DNA of 64,000 bases, from positions 6,758,001 to 6,822,000 of the forward strand of contig NZ_VIVR01000001.1 of NCBI RefSeq assembly GCF_007828955.1. The letters run 5' to 3'. The stretch's first letter is position 1; each line of letters begins with the position of its first letter. The notes under the pieces are model-generated. The model was given only the letters and a program-made list of their open reading frames with translations. It did not search any database and had not been told where the DNA came from. This DNA comes from Kitasatospora atroaurantiaca (GTDB lineage Bacteria > Actinomycetota > Actinomycetes > Streptomycetales > Streptomycetaceae). Positions 33,861 to 42,540 of the stretch are shown here, piece by piece. The translations under genes and the position numbers were made by a program.

Positions 33861-35924
33861 ATGAGCAGCAACGACGACGCCGGGGAGCAGCTGGCCTTCA
33901 TCCGGGAGACGGTCCGGCGGGCCAAGCCGCGGACGTGGCGTGGCGCGCAGCTGGCCGAGCAGCTGCCGGTGGCCAGGGTGCTGGTGGACAAGGGGCTGCT
34001 GCACCTCGACCAGTTCTTCGACTACGCCGTTCCCGCCACCATGGCGGAGGAGGCCCGGCCCGGCGTCCGGGTGCGGGTGCGGTTCGGGGCGCGTGTGGTG
34101 TCCGGGCGGCGCGAGGGCGGGGAGCTGCACGACGGCTTCGTCGTGGAGCGCCGGGCCGACAGCGACTACGCCGGCCCGCTGGCCCCCCTCGCCCAGGTGC
34201 TCTCGCCCGAGCCCGTCCTGACGCCGGCCCTGCTGAGGCTCTGCCGTACCGTCGCCGACCGCTATGCGGGCTCGCTCGCCGACGTCCTGCAGCTGGCCGT
34301 GCCGCCCCGGCACGCCAAGGCCGAGGCCGAGCCCTCCCCGGAGCCGCTGCCCCCGCCGGCGATGCCCGAGCCCGGCAGCTGGGCCCGCTACCCGCAGGGC
34401 CCCGACTTCCTGACGGCGTGCGCCGCCGGCCGCGCGCCCCGAGCGGTCTGGACGGCGCTGCCCGGGCCCAGCTGGCCGGAGGAGATCGCCCGGGCGGTCG
34501 CGGCTACCCTCGCGGGTGGTCGGGGCGTTCTGGTGGTGTTGCCGGACGGCCGCGCGGTGGCCCGGGTGGACGAGGCGCTGACCGCCCTGATCGGTCCCGG
34601 CCGGCACGCCGCGCTGGCGGCCGACCTCGGGCCCAAGGAGCGTTACCGCCGCTGGCTGTCGGTGAGCCGCGGCTCGGTGCGCGCGGCGATCGGGACGCGG
34701 GCGGCGATGTTCGCGCCCGTACGCGATCTCGGCCTCGTGGTGGTCTGGTCGGACGGCGACGGCAGTCACAGCGATCCCCGCGCCCCGCACCCGCACGTAC
34801 GCGAGGTCGCCCTGCTGCGGGCCGCCGAGGAGGGGGCCGGGGTGCTGCTCGGCGGGCTCTCGGTGACCGTCGAGGCGGCGCAGCTGCTGCGGACGGGCTG
34901 GGCCAGGCCGCTGGCCGCCGAGCGCGAGACGGTCCGCGCGGTGGCCCCGAGGGTCCGTACGGTCACGGACCAGGACCAGGCCCGCGACGCCGCCGCCCAG
35001 GCGGCCCGCCTGCCCTGGCTCGCCATGGAGGTGGCCCAGGACGCGCTGAAAAGGGGGCCGGTGCTGATCCAGGTGCCCCGGCGGGGCTACGTCCCGAGGC
35101 TGGCGTGCGGGCGCTGCCGTACGCCGGCGCGCTGCCGGCACTGTGTCGGGCCGCTGGAGGCCCGCTCGGCGGGCTCGGCGCTGGAGTGTTCCTGGTGCGG
35201 GCAGCCGGAGGCGGACTGGCACTGCACCGAGTGCGGGTCGTTCCGGCTGCGCGCGCAGGTGGTCGGGGCTCGACGGACGGCGGAGGAGCTGGGCAAGGCC
35301 TTCCCCCGGGTGCCGGTCCGGACCTCCGGGCGGGACGCGGTGCTCGCCTCGGTGCCCGGCGAGCCCGCGCTGGTGATCTCCACGCCCGGGGCCGAACCGG
35401 TCGCCGAGGGCGGCTACGCGGCCGCACTGCTGCTGGACGGCTGGGCCCTGCTCGGCCGCCCCGACCTGCGGGCGGGCGAGGAGGCCCTGCGGCTCTGGCT
35501 CACGGCGGCCGGGCTGGTCAGGCCCTCGGCGGAGGGCGGCACGGTGGTGGTGGTCGCCGAGCCGACGGCCCGCCCGGTCCAGGCGCTGGTCCGCTGGGAC
35601 CCGGCCGGGCACGCCGCGCTCGAGCTGGAGGAGCGTGCCCAGCTGCACTTCCCACCGGTCTCCCGGATGGCCTCCGTCACGGGTGCCCCGCACGCCGTCG
35701 CCGACCTGCTCTCGCTGGTCCGGCTGCCGGAGGGCACCGACATCCTCGGGCCGGTCCCGGCGCCCGGCGGCCGGGGCGAGGAGCTGGAGCGGGCGCTGCT
35801 CCGGGTCGCCCCCGGCCAGGGCTCGGCGCTCGCGGCCTCGCTGAAGGCCGCGCAGATCGCCCGGGTGGCACTGCGTACCCCGGACCCGGTGAAGGTCAGG
35901 ATCGACCCGCTCGACATCGGCTGA
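33861..35924 (+). CDS. priA: Primosomal protein N' (PriA), helicase-motif-deficient actinobacterial form
   Basis: The 687-residue protein has the PriA layout: a 3' DNA-end-binding N-terminal domain (LPVARVLVDKGLLHLDQFFDYAVP, VRVRFGARVVSG), a helicase-like core, and a zinc-binding insert with eight cysteines (ACGRCRTPARCRHC ... CSWCGQ ... HCTECGS). The Walker A GXGKT is absent (AVAATLAGGRGVLVVLP instead) and the DEEH Walker B is replaced by VVVWSDGDGSHSDP. This agrees with reports that actinobacterial PriA lacks ATPase motifs. It may act only as a scaffold for replication restart. Confidence 0.9.
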   Translation: MSSNDDAGEQLAFIRETVRRAKPRTWRGAQLAEQLPVARVLVDKGLLHLDQFFDYAVPATMAEEARPGVRVRVRFGARVVSGRREGGELHDGFVVERRADSDYAGPLAPLAQVLSPEPVLTPALLRLCRTVADRYAGSLADVLQLAVPPRHAKAEAEPSPEPLPPPAMPEPGSWARYPQGPDFLTACAAGRAPRAVWTALPGPSWPEEIARAVAATLAGGRGVLVVLPDGRAVARVDEALTALIGPGRHAALAADLGPKERYRRWLSVSRGSVRAAIGTRAAMFAPVRDLGLVVVWSDGDGSHSDPRAPHPHVREVALLRAAEEGAGVLLGGLSVTVEAAQLLRTGWARPLAAERETVRAVAPRVRTVTDQDQARDAAAQAARLPWLAMEVAQDALKRGPVLIQVPRRGYVPRLACGRCRTPARCRHCVGPLEARSAGSALECSWCGQPEADWHCTECGSFRLRAQVVGARRTAEELGKAFPRVPVRTSGRDAVLASVPGEPALVISTPGAEPVAEGGYAAALLLDGWALLGRPDLRAGEEALRLWLTAAGLVRPSAEGGTVVVVAEPTARPVQALVRWDPAGHAALELEERAQLHFPPVSRMASVTGAPHAVADLLSLVRLPEGTDILGPVPAPGGRGEELERALLRVAPGQGSALAASLKAAQIARVALRTPDPVKVRIDPLDIG

Positions 35925-35944
35925 GCGGGCCGGCTCCGGAGCCG

Positions 35945-36460
35945 TCAGCCCCGGAGCGGTACCCCTTGGCGGTCGAGGCCGCCCTGGCGGGCGGCCGGGA
36001 CGCTCCTGGTCAACGGTGGCGCGGGCGGCGGGAGCTCCTCGCCGCGGTCCGGCCTGGACCGGCCCGGGACGGCCGGCGCCGTCACCACGCCCGCCGCCAG
36101 CAGCTCGGTGCTGGGACGCCTCATCCCGTACCGCCGGTGCACGGCCTGCTTGGTGACGCCCAGCGCCGAGCCCACCGAGTCCCAGGAGAACCCGAGCGCC
36201 CGGTCGAACTCGACGGCCGCGGCGACCAGCGTCTCCACGCTCTCGCGCAGCTCCTGGGCCAGCCGCACCGTCGGCGCGGGCGCCCGCCCGTACACCACGA
36301 ACCCGGCGGAAGTGCTCGGCCGACGCGGCCGGTAGACGTTGCCCAGCTGCGCGGTCAGCGTCCGCAGCGCGTCGACCTGCCGCCGTACCCGCTCGATGTC
36401 CCGCACCAGCAGGTGCAGGCTGGCCCGCGCCCGGGCGTCGTGGTTGATCTGCTCGGCCAT
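35945..36460 (-). CDS. Helix-turn-helix DNA-binding protein of unknown role
   Basis: The 171-residue protein begins MAEQINHDARARASLHLLVR with a charged, probably coiled helical segment to about residue 45. The C-terminal half carries a clear HTH: FSWDSVGSALGVTKQAVHRRYG. A Pro- and Arg-rich tail follows. I do not recognise a named family; similar small HTH proteins are common in Streptomyces. ATG 36460 has GGAGAGG upstream. A GGTCAA-N6-TTGACC inverted repeat 55 bp upstream may be its operator. It converges on priA and is divergent from def. Confidence 0.7.
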   Translation of the reverse strand: MAEQINHDARARASLHLLVRDIERVRRQVDALRTLTAQLGNVYRPRRPSTSAGFVVYGRAPAPTVRLAQELRESVETLVAAAVEFDRALGFSWDSVGSALGVTKQAVHRRYGMRRPSTELLAAGVVTAPAVPGRSRPDRGEELPPPAPPLTRSVPAARQGGLDRQGVPLRG

Positions 36461-36514
36461 GGCCGTGGTGCCACCTCTCCGTAGGTAACTCGCGGCCGGA
36501 ACGCCTCGCGCCCC

Positions 36515-36532
36515 GGTCAATCTCACTTGACC
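36515..36532. promoter_or_regulatory. Inverted repeat GGTCAA-N6-TTGACC in the HTH gene/def intergenic region
   Basis: Perfect 6-bp arms with a 6-bp spacer. Each arm reads TTGACC on one strand, so it could be an operator or a pair of divergent -35 boxes. No convincing -10 at the right spacing was found on either side. TAGACT at 36617-36622 is a possible -10 for def. Confidence 0.4.
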
Positions 36533-36668
36533 AACGCGGGACCAGGGGCAGGGGTCACGCGCCCGGACCAGACGGGATATGCCAGAAGTACGACCGAACG
36601 GGCAGGATGCATTGCATAGACTGCCTGGTGAGCCTTGCTGATTTCCGTGCCGACAGGAGCCCGCAGCC

Positions 36669-37214
36669 ATGCCGATCCAGCCGATCCGGATATTCGGCGA
36701 CCCCGTGCTGCGCGCCACCGCGAAGCCGGTGACGACCTTCGACAAGGAGCTTCGGAAGCTCGTCAAGGACCTCACCGACACCATGCTGGACGCCCCCGGC
36801 GCGGGCCTGGCGGCCCCTCAGCTCGGCGTCTCGCTGCGGGTGTTCACCTACAACGTGGACGGCGTGGTCGGCCACCTGATCAACCCCGACCTCTCGCTCA
36901 CCGACGAGGAGCAGGACGGCCCCGAGGGCTGCCTCTCGCTGCCCGGCCTTCGCTTCGACACCAAGCGCGCGTACGGGGTGGTCGCCAAGGGCTTCAACAT
37001 GCACGGCGACCCGGTACGCATCGAGGGCACCGAGCTGCTCGCCCGCTGCATCCAGCACGAGACCGACCACCTGGACGGGATCATCTTCATCGACCGCCTC
37101 GACCGCGAGCAGCGGAAGGCCGCGCTGAAGGCGATCCGCGAGGCCGAGTGGGGCGACGGCCCGGCACCGACCGTCAGGATCTCCCCGCACAGCACCTTCG
37201 GCTCCGCCCGCTGA
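36669..37214 (+). CDS. def: Peptide deformylase
   Basis: The 181-residue metalloenzyme removes the formyl group from nascent proteins. All three family motifs are intact: GAGLAAPQLGV, EGCLSLPG (metal-ligand Cys) and QHETDHLDGI (HEXXH-type). The start MPIQPIRIFGDPVLR is typical, with CAGGAG upstream. It is followed by fmt after 56 bp, so formylation and deformylation functions are adjacent. Confidence 0.96.
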   Translation: MPIQPIRIFGDPVLRATAKPVTTFDKELRKLVKDLTDTMLDAPGAGLAAPQLGVSLRVFTYNVDGVVGHLINPDLSLTDEEQDGPEGCLSLPGLRFDTKRAYGVVAKGFNMHGDPVRIEGTELLARCIQHETDHLDGIIFIDRLDREQRKAALKAIREAEWGDGPAPTVRISPHSTFGSAR

Positions 37215-37270
37215 CCGCCCTCCTTGCCCGGCGCCGGGCAGGAGGGGCCCACCTTCAGAAAGATTTCTGC

Positions 37271-38206
37271 ATGCGCCTCGTCTTCGCCGGCACCCCCGAG
37301 GTCGCCGTCCCCGCCCTGGACGCCCTGCTGGCCTCCGACCGGCACGAGGTCGTCGCGGTGGTCACCCGCCCCGACGCCCCCGCCGGCCGCGGCCGCCGAC
37401 TGGTCGCCAGCCCCGTCGCCCAGCGCGCCGAGGAGGCCGGGATCGAGATCCTCAAGCCGGCCAAGCCGAGCGACCCGGACTTCCTGGCCCGCCTCGCCGA
37501 GCTGGCCCCCGACTGCTGCCCGGTCGTCGCGTACGGTGCGCTGCTGCGCCAGGACGCACTGGCCATCCCCAAGCACGGCTGGGTCAACCTTCACTTCTCG
37601 CTGCTGCCAGCCTGGCGCGGCGCCGCCCCCGTCCAGCACGCGGTGCTGGCCGGCGACGAGGTGACGGGCGCCTCGACCTTCCTGATCGAGCGGGGCCTGG
37701 ACTCCGGCCCGGTCTTCGGCATCCTCACCGAGGAGATCCGCCCCACCGACACCAGCGGCGAGCTGCTCACCCGCCTCTCCCACGCCGGTGCCCGCCTGCT
37801 GACCGCGACCATGGACGGCATCGAGGACGGCGCCCTGCAGGCCGTCCCGCAGCCCGCCGACGGCATCACCCTCGCGCCCAAGCTCACCGTCGAGGACGCC
37901 CGGATCGAGTGGTCCCATCCCGCCCTGCGGATCGACCGGCTGGTGCGCGGCTGCGCGCCCGCCCCCGGCGCCTGGACTACCTTCCGGGCCGAGCGGCTCA
38001 AGCTCTCCGGCCCGGTCAAGCTGCTCACCGACAGCTCCGAACTCGCCGCCGGCGAGCTGGCCGTCAGCAAGAACAGCGTCCGGGTCGGCACCGGCAGCCA
38101 CGAGATCGAGCTCGGCGAGGTCCAGCCGCAGGGCAAGAAGCCGATGCGCGCGGCAGACTGGGCTCGAGGCGTCCGGATCGAGTCGGGCGAGCAGCTCGGG
38201 CTCTGA
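37271..38206 (+). CDS. fmt: Methionyl-tRNA formyltransferase
   Basis: The 311-residue protein formylates initiator Met-tRNA using 10-formyl-THF. The N-terminal domain begins MRLVFAGTPEVAVPALDALL. The folate/active-site segment is GWVNLHFSLLPAWRGAAPVQHAVLAG with STFLIERGLDSGPV. The C-terminal tRNA-binding domain starts near HPALRIDRLVRGCAPAPGAWT. The ATG is directly preceded by the palindrome CAGAAA-GA-TTTCTG, and no normal Shine-Dalgarno is seen at standard distance. Confidence 0.95.
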   Translation: MRLVFAGTPEVAVPALDALLASDRHEVVAVVTRPDAPAGRGRRLVASPVAQRAEEAGIEILKPAKPSDPDFLARLAELAPDCCPVVAYGALLRQDALAIPKHGWVNLHFSLLPAWRGAAPVQHAVLAGDEVTGASTFLIERGLDSGPVFGILTEEIRPTDTSGELLTRLSHAGARLLTATMDGIEDGALQAVPQPADGITLAPKLTVEDARIEWSHPALRIDRLVRGCAPAPGAWTTFRAERLKLSGPVKLLTDSSELAAGELAVSKNSVRVGTGSHEIELGEVQPQGKKPMRAADWARGVRIESGEQLGL

Positions 38207-38260
38207 CCCTCACCTTCAGCGTTACCGTTCCATACTTCCGCCAGCACATTGAGGCTCCCC

Positions 38261-39691
38261 GTGACCACCCCCAGCGCCAAGCGCCCCCCTCGCCCGCACC
38301 GCCGCCCCAAGAAGGACCCGGCCCGGATCGTCGCCTTCCGCGCCCTGCGGGCCGTCGACGAGCGCGACGCCTACGCCAACCTGATCCTGCCGTCCCTGCT
38401 CCGCGAGGCCGAGAAGAACGGCATGGACCGCCGCGACGCGGCCCTCGCCACCGAGCTGGTCTACGGCACCCTGCGCCTGCAGGGCACCTATGACGCGATC
38501 ATCGCCGCCTGCATCGACCGGCCGCTGCGCGAGGTCGACCCGCCGGTGCTCGACGTGCTCTCGCTCGGCGCGCACCAGCTGCTCACCACCCGCATCCCCT
38601 CGCACGCGGCCGTCTCCGCGACCGTCGAACTCGCCCGGGTGGTGCTCGGCGACGGGCGGGCCAAGTTCGTCAACGCCGTGCTGCGCCGGATCAGCGCCCA
38701 GGACCTCGACGCCTGGGTCCAGCAGGTCGCCCCGCCGTACGAGAAGGACGCCGAGGACCACCTGGCCGTGGTCCACTCCCACCCGCGCTGGGTGGTCTCC
38801 GCGCTCTGGGACTCGCTCGGCCGCTGGCAGCCGGACGCGGCCGGGCGCAGTGCCGTGGAGGAACTCCTCCAGGCCGACAACGCCCGCCCCGAGGTCACCC
38901 TCGTCGCCCGCCCGGGCCGGGCCACCGCCGCCGAACTCCGCGAGGCCCTGCCGGAGTCGGAGCCCGGACGCTGGTCGCCGTACGCCGTCCGCCTCGCCGA
39001 GGGCGGCGACCCCGGCGGCCTGGACGCCGTCCGGGAGAACCGGGTCGGCGTCCAGGACGAGGGCAGCCAGCTGGTCGCGCTCGCCCTCGCCGCCGCGCCG
39101 CTGGAGGGCCCCGACCGGCTCTGGCTGGACGGCTGCGCCGGCCCCGGCGGCAAGGCCGCGCTGCTCGGCGCCCTCGCCGCCGAGCGCGGCGCGGCGCTGG
39201 TGGCGAGCGAGAAGCAGCCGCACCGCGCCCGGCTGGTCGCCCGTGCACTGGACGGCAACCCCGGCCCGTACACGGTCATCGCCGCCGACGGCACCCGGCC
39301 CGCCTGGCGGCCCGGCAGCTTCGACCGGACGCTCGTCGACGTCCCCTGCTCAGGCCTCGGCGCGCTGCGCCGCCGCCCGGAGGCCCGCTGGCGCCGCCGG
39401 CCCGAGGACATCGCCGCCTTCGGCCCGCTCCAGCGCGACCTGCTGCGCACTGCCGTCAAGGCCACCCGCGTCGGCGGCGTGGTCGGCTACGCCACCTGCT
39501 CCCCGCACCTCGCCGAGACCCGCGCCGTCGTCGACGACATGATGCGCGAGATGCCCGACCTGGAGTTCATCGACGCCCGCCCGCTGCTGCCCGGAGTCCC
39601 CGCCCTCGGCGAGGGCCCCGACGTCCAGCTCTGGCCGCACCTGCACGGCACCGACGCGATGTACCTCGCGTTGCTGCGCCGGACGGCCTGA
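38261..39691 (+). CDS. rsmB: 16S rRNA (cytosine-967-C5)-methyltransferase
   Basis: The 476-residue protein has an N-terminal NusB-like RNA-binding domain (ARIVAFRALRAVDERDAYANLIL, ATELVYGTLRLQGTYD). A C-terminal SAM-dependent methyltransferase domain follows: VQDEGSQLVALAL, LDGCAGPGGKAALL, and the PCSG motif with catalytic Cys (LVDVPCSGLGALRRRPEARW), then VGYATCSPHLAETRAVV (second Cys). GTG 38261 has GAGG 6 nt upstream; TTG 38249 is the alternative. Order def-fmt-rsmB is usual. Confidence 0.93.
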   Translation: MTTPSAKRPPRPHRRPKKDPARIVAFRALRAVDERDAYANLILPSLLREAEKNGMDRRDAALATELVYGTLRLQGTYDAIIAACIDRPLREVDPPVLDVLSLGAHQLLTTRIPSHAAVSATVELARVVLGDGRAKFVNAVLRRISAQDLDAWVQQVAPPYEKDAEDHLAVVHSHPRWVVSALWDSLGRWQPDAAGRSAVEELLQADNARPEVTLVARPGRATAAELREALPESEPGRWSPYAVRLAEGGDPGGLDAVRENRVGVQDEGSQLVALALAAAPLEGPDRLWLDGCAGPGGKAALLGALAAERGAALVASEKQPHRARLVARALDGNPGPYTVIAADGTRPAWRPGSFDRTLVDVPCSGLGALRRRPEARWRRRPEDIAAFGPLQRDLLRTAVKATRVGGVVGYATCSPHLAETRAVVDDMMREMPDLEFIDARPLLPGVPALGEGPDVQLWPHLHGTDAMYLALLRRTA

Positions 39692-39813
39692 CGGGCCTGA
39701 CGGCTTCATCGGCTTGACGGCTTGACCGGTCGTACCGCCGAACGGCCGATGGGAGCTCGCGGCGCACGACCTCGGGTGCTGTGCTTGCCTCAACCTAGGT
39801 GTGGAGGCGCGCA

Positions 39814-40629
39814 ATGCCCGAGGTCGGCGTCAACGGGGTGTCGCTGTACTACGAGAGCCGTGGCGCCGGGCCGGGCGTGGTCATGGTCCACGGCTCCTGG
39901 AGCGACGCCGACAGCTGGACCCACGTGGTGCCGGGCCTCGCCACGCAGTGCCGGGTCGTGACGTACGACCGGCGCGGGCACAGCCGCAGCGAGGAGCCGC
40001 TGACCCAGGGCTCGGTGCACGAGGACGTCGCCGATCTGGCCGCCCTGATCGAGGAGCTCGGCCTGGCCCCGGCCTTCGTGTGCGGCAACTCCTACGGGTC
40101 GCTGATCACCCTGCGGCTGGCCTGCGCGCGGCCCGAGCTGCTGCGCGGGATCGCCGTCCACGAGCCGCCCGGTCTGGATCTGCTGCGCGACGACCCCGAG
40201 CTGCGGAGCATCACCGCGGGCTTCGCGGACCGGATCGAGCCCGTGCGCGTCCTGCTCGAAGCGGGCGAGTCCGCGGCGGCGGCCGAGCTCTTCGTCGAGA
40301 CCGTCGCCTTCGGCCCGGGAGCCTGGGCGCAGCTTCCCGCGCCGCTGCGCCACACCTTCGTCCGCAACGCGCCGACGTACCTCGACGAGCTGCGCGACCC
40401 GGACGCGCTCGACCTCGACCTGGAGGCGCTGAGCCGCTTCGCCGAGCCGGTCCTGCTCACCCGGAGCGACAACAGCCCGCCGATGTTCGAACCCATCCTG
40501 GACCGGATCGCGCTGGACCTGCCCCAGGCCGAGAGCCACATGTACTTCGGAGCGGGGCACACACCCCATGTGACCCAGCCGGAGGAGTACGTGCGGGTCA
40601 CCCTTCCCCGTGCACTGGCAGGGGCCTGA
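39814..40629 (+). CDS. Alpha/beta-fold hydrolase
   Basis: The 271-residue protein shows the alpha/beta hydrolase fold: oxyanion-hole region VVMVHGSWSDADSW, nucleophile elbow CGNSYGS, and a C-terminal GHTPHV holding the catalytic His. MPEVGVNGVSLYYESRG begins the domain. The substrate cannot be deduced; family members include esterases, epoxide hydrolases and haloperoxidase-like enzymes. ATG 39814 has GGAGG 6 nt upstream. It is a stand-alone gene between rsmB and the aldo-keto reductase. Confidence 0.85.
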   Translation: MPEVGVNGVSLYYESRGAGPGVVMVHGSWSDADSWTHVVPGLATQCRVVTYDRRGHSRSEEPLTQGSVHEDVADLAALIEELGLAPAFVCGNSYGSLITLRLACARPELLRGIAVHEPPGLDLLRDDPELRSITAGFADRIEPVRVLLEAGESAAAAELFVETVAFGPGAWAQLPAPLRHTFVRNAPTYLDELRDPDALDLDLEALSRFAEPVLLTRSDNSPPMFEPILDRIALDLPQAESHMYFGAGHTPHVTQPEEYVRVTLPRALAGA

Positions 40630-40713
40630 CGGAGGGTCATAGGGGCAGCGCTTTGATATCGGGCCGACAAGAAGAGCTGGACAACGGGCCCGGGGCGGCA
40701 GAGGGTGGCAGGC

Positions 40714-41685
40714 ATGGAGTTCACCCACCTCGGCCGTACCGGCCTGACCGTGTCCCGCCTCTGCCTGGGCACCATGAACTTCGGCCCCCACACGGAGGAG
40801 GCCGACGCCCACGTCATCATGGACACCGCCCACGAGCAGGGCATCAACTTCTTCGACACTGCCAACGTCTACGGCTGGGGCGAGAACAAGGGCCGCACCG
40901 AGGAGATCGTCGGCAACTGGTTCGCGCGCGGCGGCGGCCGCCGGGAGAAGACCGTGATCGCCACCAAGCTGTACGGCGACATGGGGGAGTGGCCCAACGA
41001 GGGCAAGCTCTCCGCGCTCAACATCCGCCGCTCGGTCGACGCCAGCCTGCAGCGTCTGCAGACCGACTACATCGACCTCTACCAGATGCACCACATCGAC
41101 CGGGCCACGCCCTGGGAGGAGATCTGGCAGGCGATGGAGGTCCTGGTCGCCCAGGGCAAGATCATCTACGTCGGCTCCAGCAACTTCGCCGGCTGGCACA
41201 TCGCCCAGGCCCAGGAGTCCGCCAAGGCCCGTAACTTCCTCGGCCTCACCAGCGAGCAGTCGCTCTACAACCTGCTGGAACGCAGCCTGGAGCTGGAGGT
41301 CATCCCGGCCGCGCAGCACTACGGCCTCGGCCTGATCCCGTGGTCGCCGCTGCACGGCGGGCTGCTCGGCGGCGTCCTGCGCAAGGAGCGCGAGGGCGTC
41401 CGTCGCACCGGCGGCCGGTCGGCCGAGACCCTGGCCGACAGGCGCGAGCAGCTCCAGGCCTACGAGGACCTGGCCGCCGAGCTCGGCCACGAGCCCGGTG
41501 ACGTGGCCCTCGCCTGGCTGCTCTCCCGCCCCGCCGTCACCGCCCCGATCGTCGGCCCGCGCACCCTCGACCAGCTCCACGCGGCCGTGCGCGCCCTCGA
41601 CGTGACGCTGGACCGGAAGACCCTCGACCGCCTGGACGAGATCTTCCCGGGCCACCGCACCGCCCCGGAGGACTACGCCTGGTAG
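40714..41685 (+). CDS. Aldo/keto reductase
   Basis: The 323-residue TIM-barrel oxidoreductase uses NADPH. It begins MEFTHLGRTGLTVSRLCLGT. The catalytic tetrad appears as Asp and Tyr in FFDTANVYGWGENKG, Lys in VIATKLYG, and His in YQMHHIDR. Cofactor segments are YVGSSNFAGW, WSPLHGGLLGG and APIVGPRTLDQL. Such YghZ/YvaA-like enzymes reduce aldehydes, but the physiological substrate is unknown. ATG 40714 fits the family start better than GTG 40705. Confidence 0.9.
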   Translation: MEFTHLGRTGLTVSRLCLGTMNFGPHTEEADAHVIMDTAHEQGINFFDTANVYGWGENKGRTEEIVGNWFARGGGRREKTVIATKLYGDMGEWPNEGKLSALNIRRSVDASLQRLQTDYIDLYQMHHIDRATPWEEIWQAMEVLVAQGKIIYVGSSNFAGWHIAQAQESAKARNFLGLTSEQSLYNLLERSLELEVIPAAQHYGLGLIPWSPLHGGLLGGVLRKEREGVRRTGGRSAETLADRREQLQAYEDLAAELGHEPGDVALAWLLSRPAVTAPIVGPRTLDQLHAAVRALDVTLDRKTLDRLDEIFPGHRTAPEDYAW

Positions 41686-41694
41686 TACACGGCC

Positions 41695-41721
41695 GGCCCG
41701 CCCTCGCGCCGGGGGCGGGCC
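41695..41721 (+). terminator. Terminator after the aldo/keto reductase gene
   Basis: GGCCCGCCC (41695-41703) and GGGCGGGCC (41713-41721) form a perfect 9-bp stem with a 9-nt loop, 9 bp past the stop. Confidence 0.75.
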
Positions 41722-41786
41722 ACCCCGAGCTCGCTGTCCGCACCGGTCACCGTGCAGGTCGGGTGAGAGCAGGCCAAGATGACCAT

Positions 41787-42410
41787 GTGAAGCCGATCAT
41801 TCATCAGGTGCCGTACCACTCCCAGTGGGAGTCGCGCGAGCTGGTGCCGGACATTCTGGCCGGGACCGTGCAGGCGGGTGACGATCCGCTCTGGGAGCAG
41901 TCCGGGGCGGAGAACGAGGACGAGTACGAGTACTGGTCGTGGCGGCTGTGCGGGGTGGCATGCCTGCGGATGGCGCTGGACTTCTGGTGGGGGGTTGCGC
42001 CGCCGGCCGTCCGGCTCGCCGAGGAGTGTCTGGCGGCGGGAGCGTACGTGCGCCACCCGGACGGGAAGCTGGAGGGGCTGACCCATGCGCCGTTCGCGGC
42101 GTACACGCACGAGCGCTGGGGTCTGCTGGCCGAGGCCCGCTCGCCGCTGACCGCCGAGGAGATCGCCGGCCACCTCGCCGAGGGGCGGCTGGTGATGCTC
42201 TCGGTGCACCCGTCCGTCCGCACCCTCGACCCGGCGCCGCCCCACCAGGGCGGCCACCTCGTGCTGGCGGTCGGCGTCACCGAGGACGCGCTGCTGATCC
42301 ACAACCCGTCCGGGTTCCCCGACGGTTCGCAGGACTTCGCCCCGGTGCCCTGGGCCTCCCTGGACCGCTACTTCGCGGGGCGGGGCATCGTGCTCGGCCC
42401 GTACGGCTAG
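41787..42410 (+). CDS. C39-like (papain-fold) peptidase family protein
   Basis: The 207-residue protein has a peptidase_C39-like pattern. A Cys helix WRLCGVACLRMALDFWWG follows an aromatic-rich segment (EYEYWSW), and the His-containing strand is QGGHLVLAVGV, followed by LIHNPSGFPDG. No signal peptide or membrane segment is seen, so it acts in the cytoplasm or is non-classical. The substrate is unknown, and it is not next to a bacteriocin or ABC exporter gene. GTG 41787 is the likely start. Confidence 0.75.
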   Translation: MKPIIHQVPYHSQWESRELVPDILAGTVQAGDDPLWEQSGAENEDEYEYWSWRLCGVACLRMALDFWWGVAPPAVRLAEECLAAGAYVRHPDGKLEGLTHAPFAAYTHERWGLLAEARSPLTAEEIAGHLAEGRLVMLSVHPSVRTLDPAPPHQGGHLVLAVGVTEDALLIHNPSGFPDGSQDFAPVPWASLDRYFAGRGIVLGPYG

Positions 42411-42540
42411 GCAGCGCCCTCCTACCCGGGTGGGCCGGGCGCTGCGCGGGCCGGACGGTCGGTTCGGCGATTCGCGGGCGTCGTCGGTCCTCCTCGGCGG
42501 ATCATGGGAGGCGCCCGGAGAGTAGTGACGGGGGTCCCGT

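Noticed and set aside
36515..36532. TTGACC on both strands considered as a confirmed pair of divergent -35 boxes
   Set aside because: No -10 hexamer lies at proper distance on either strand, so only an inverted repeat is reported.
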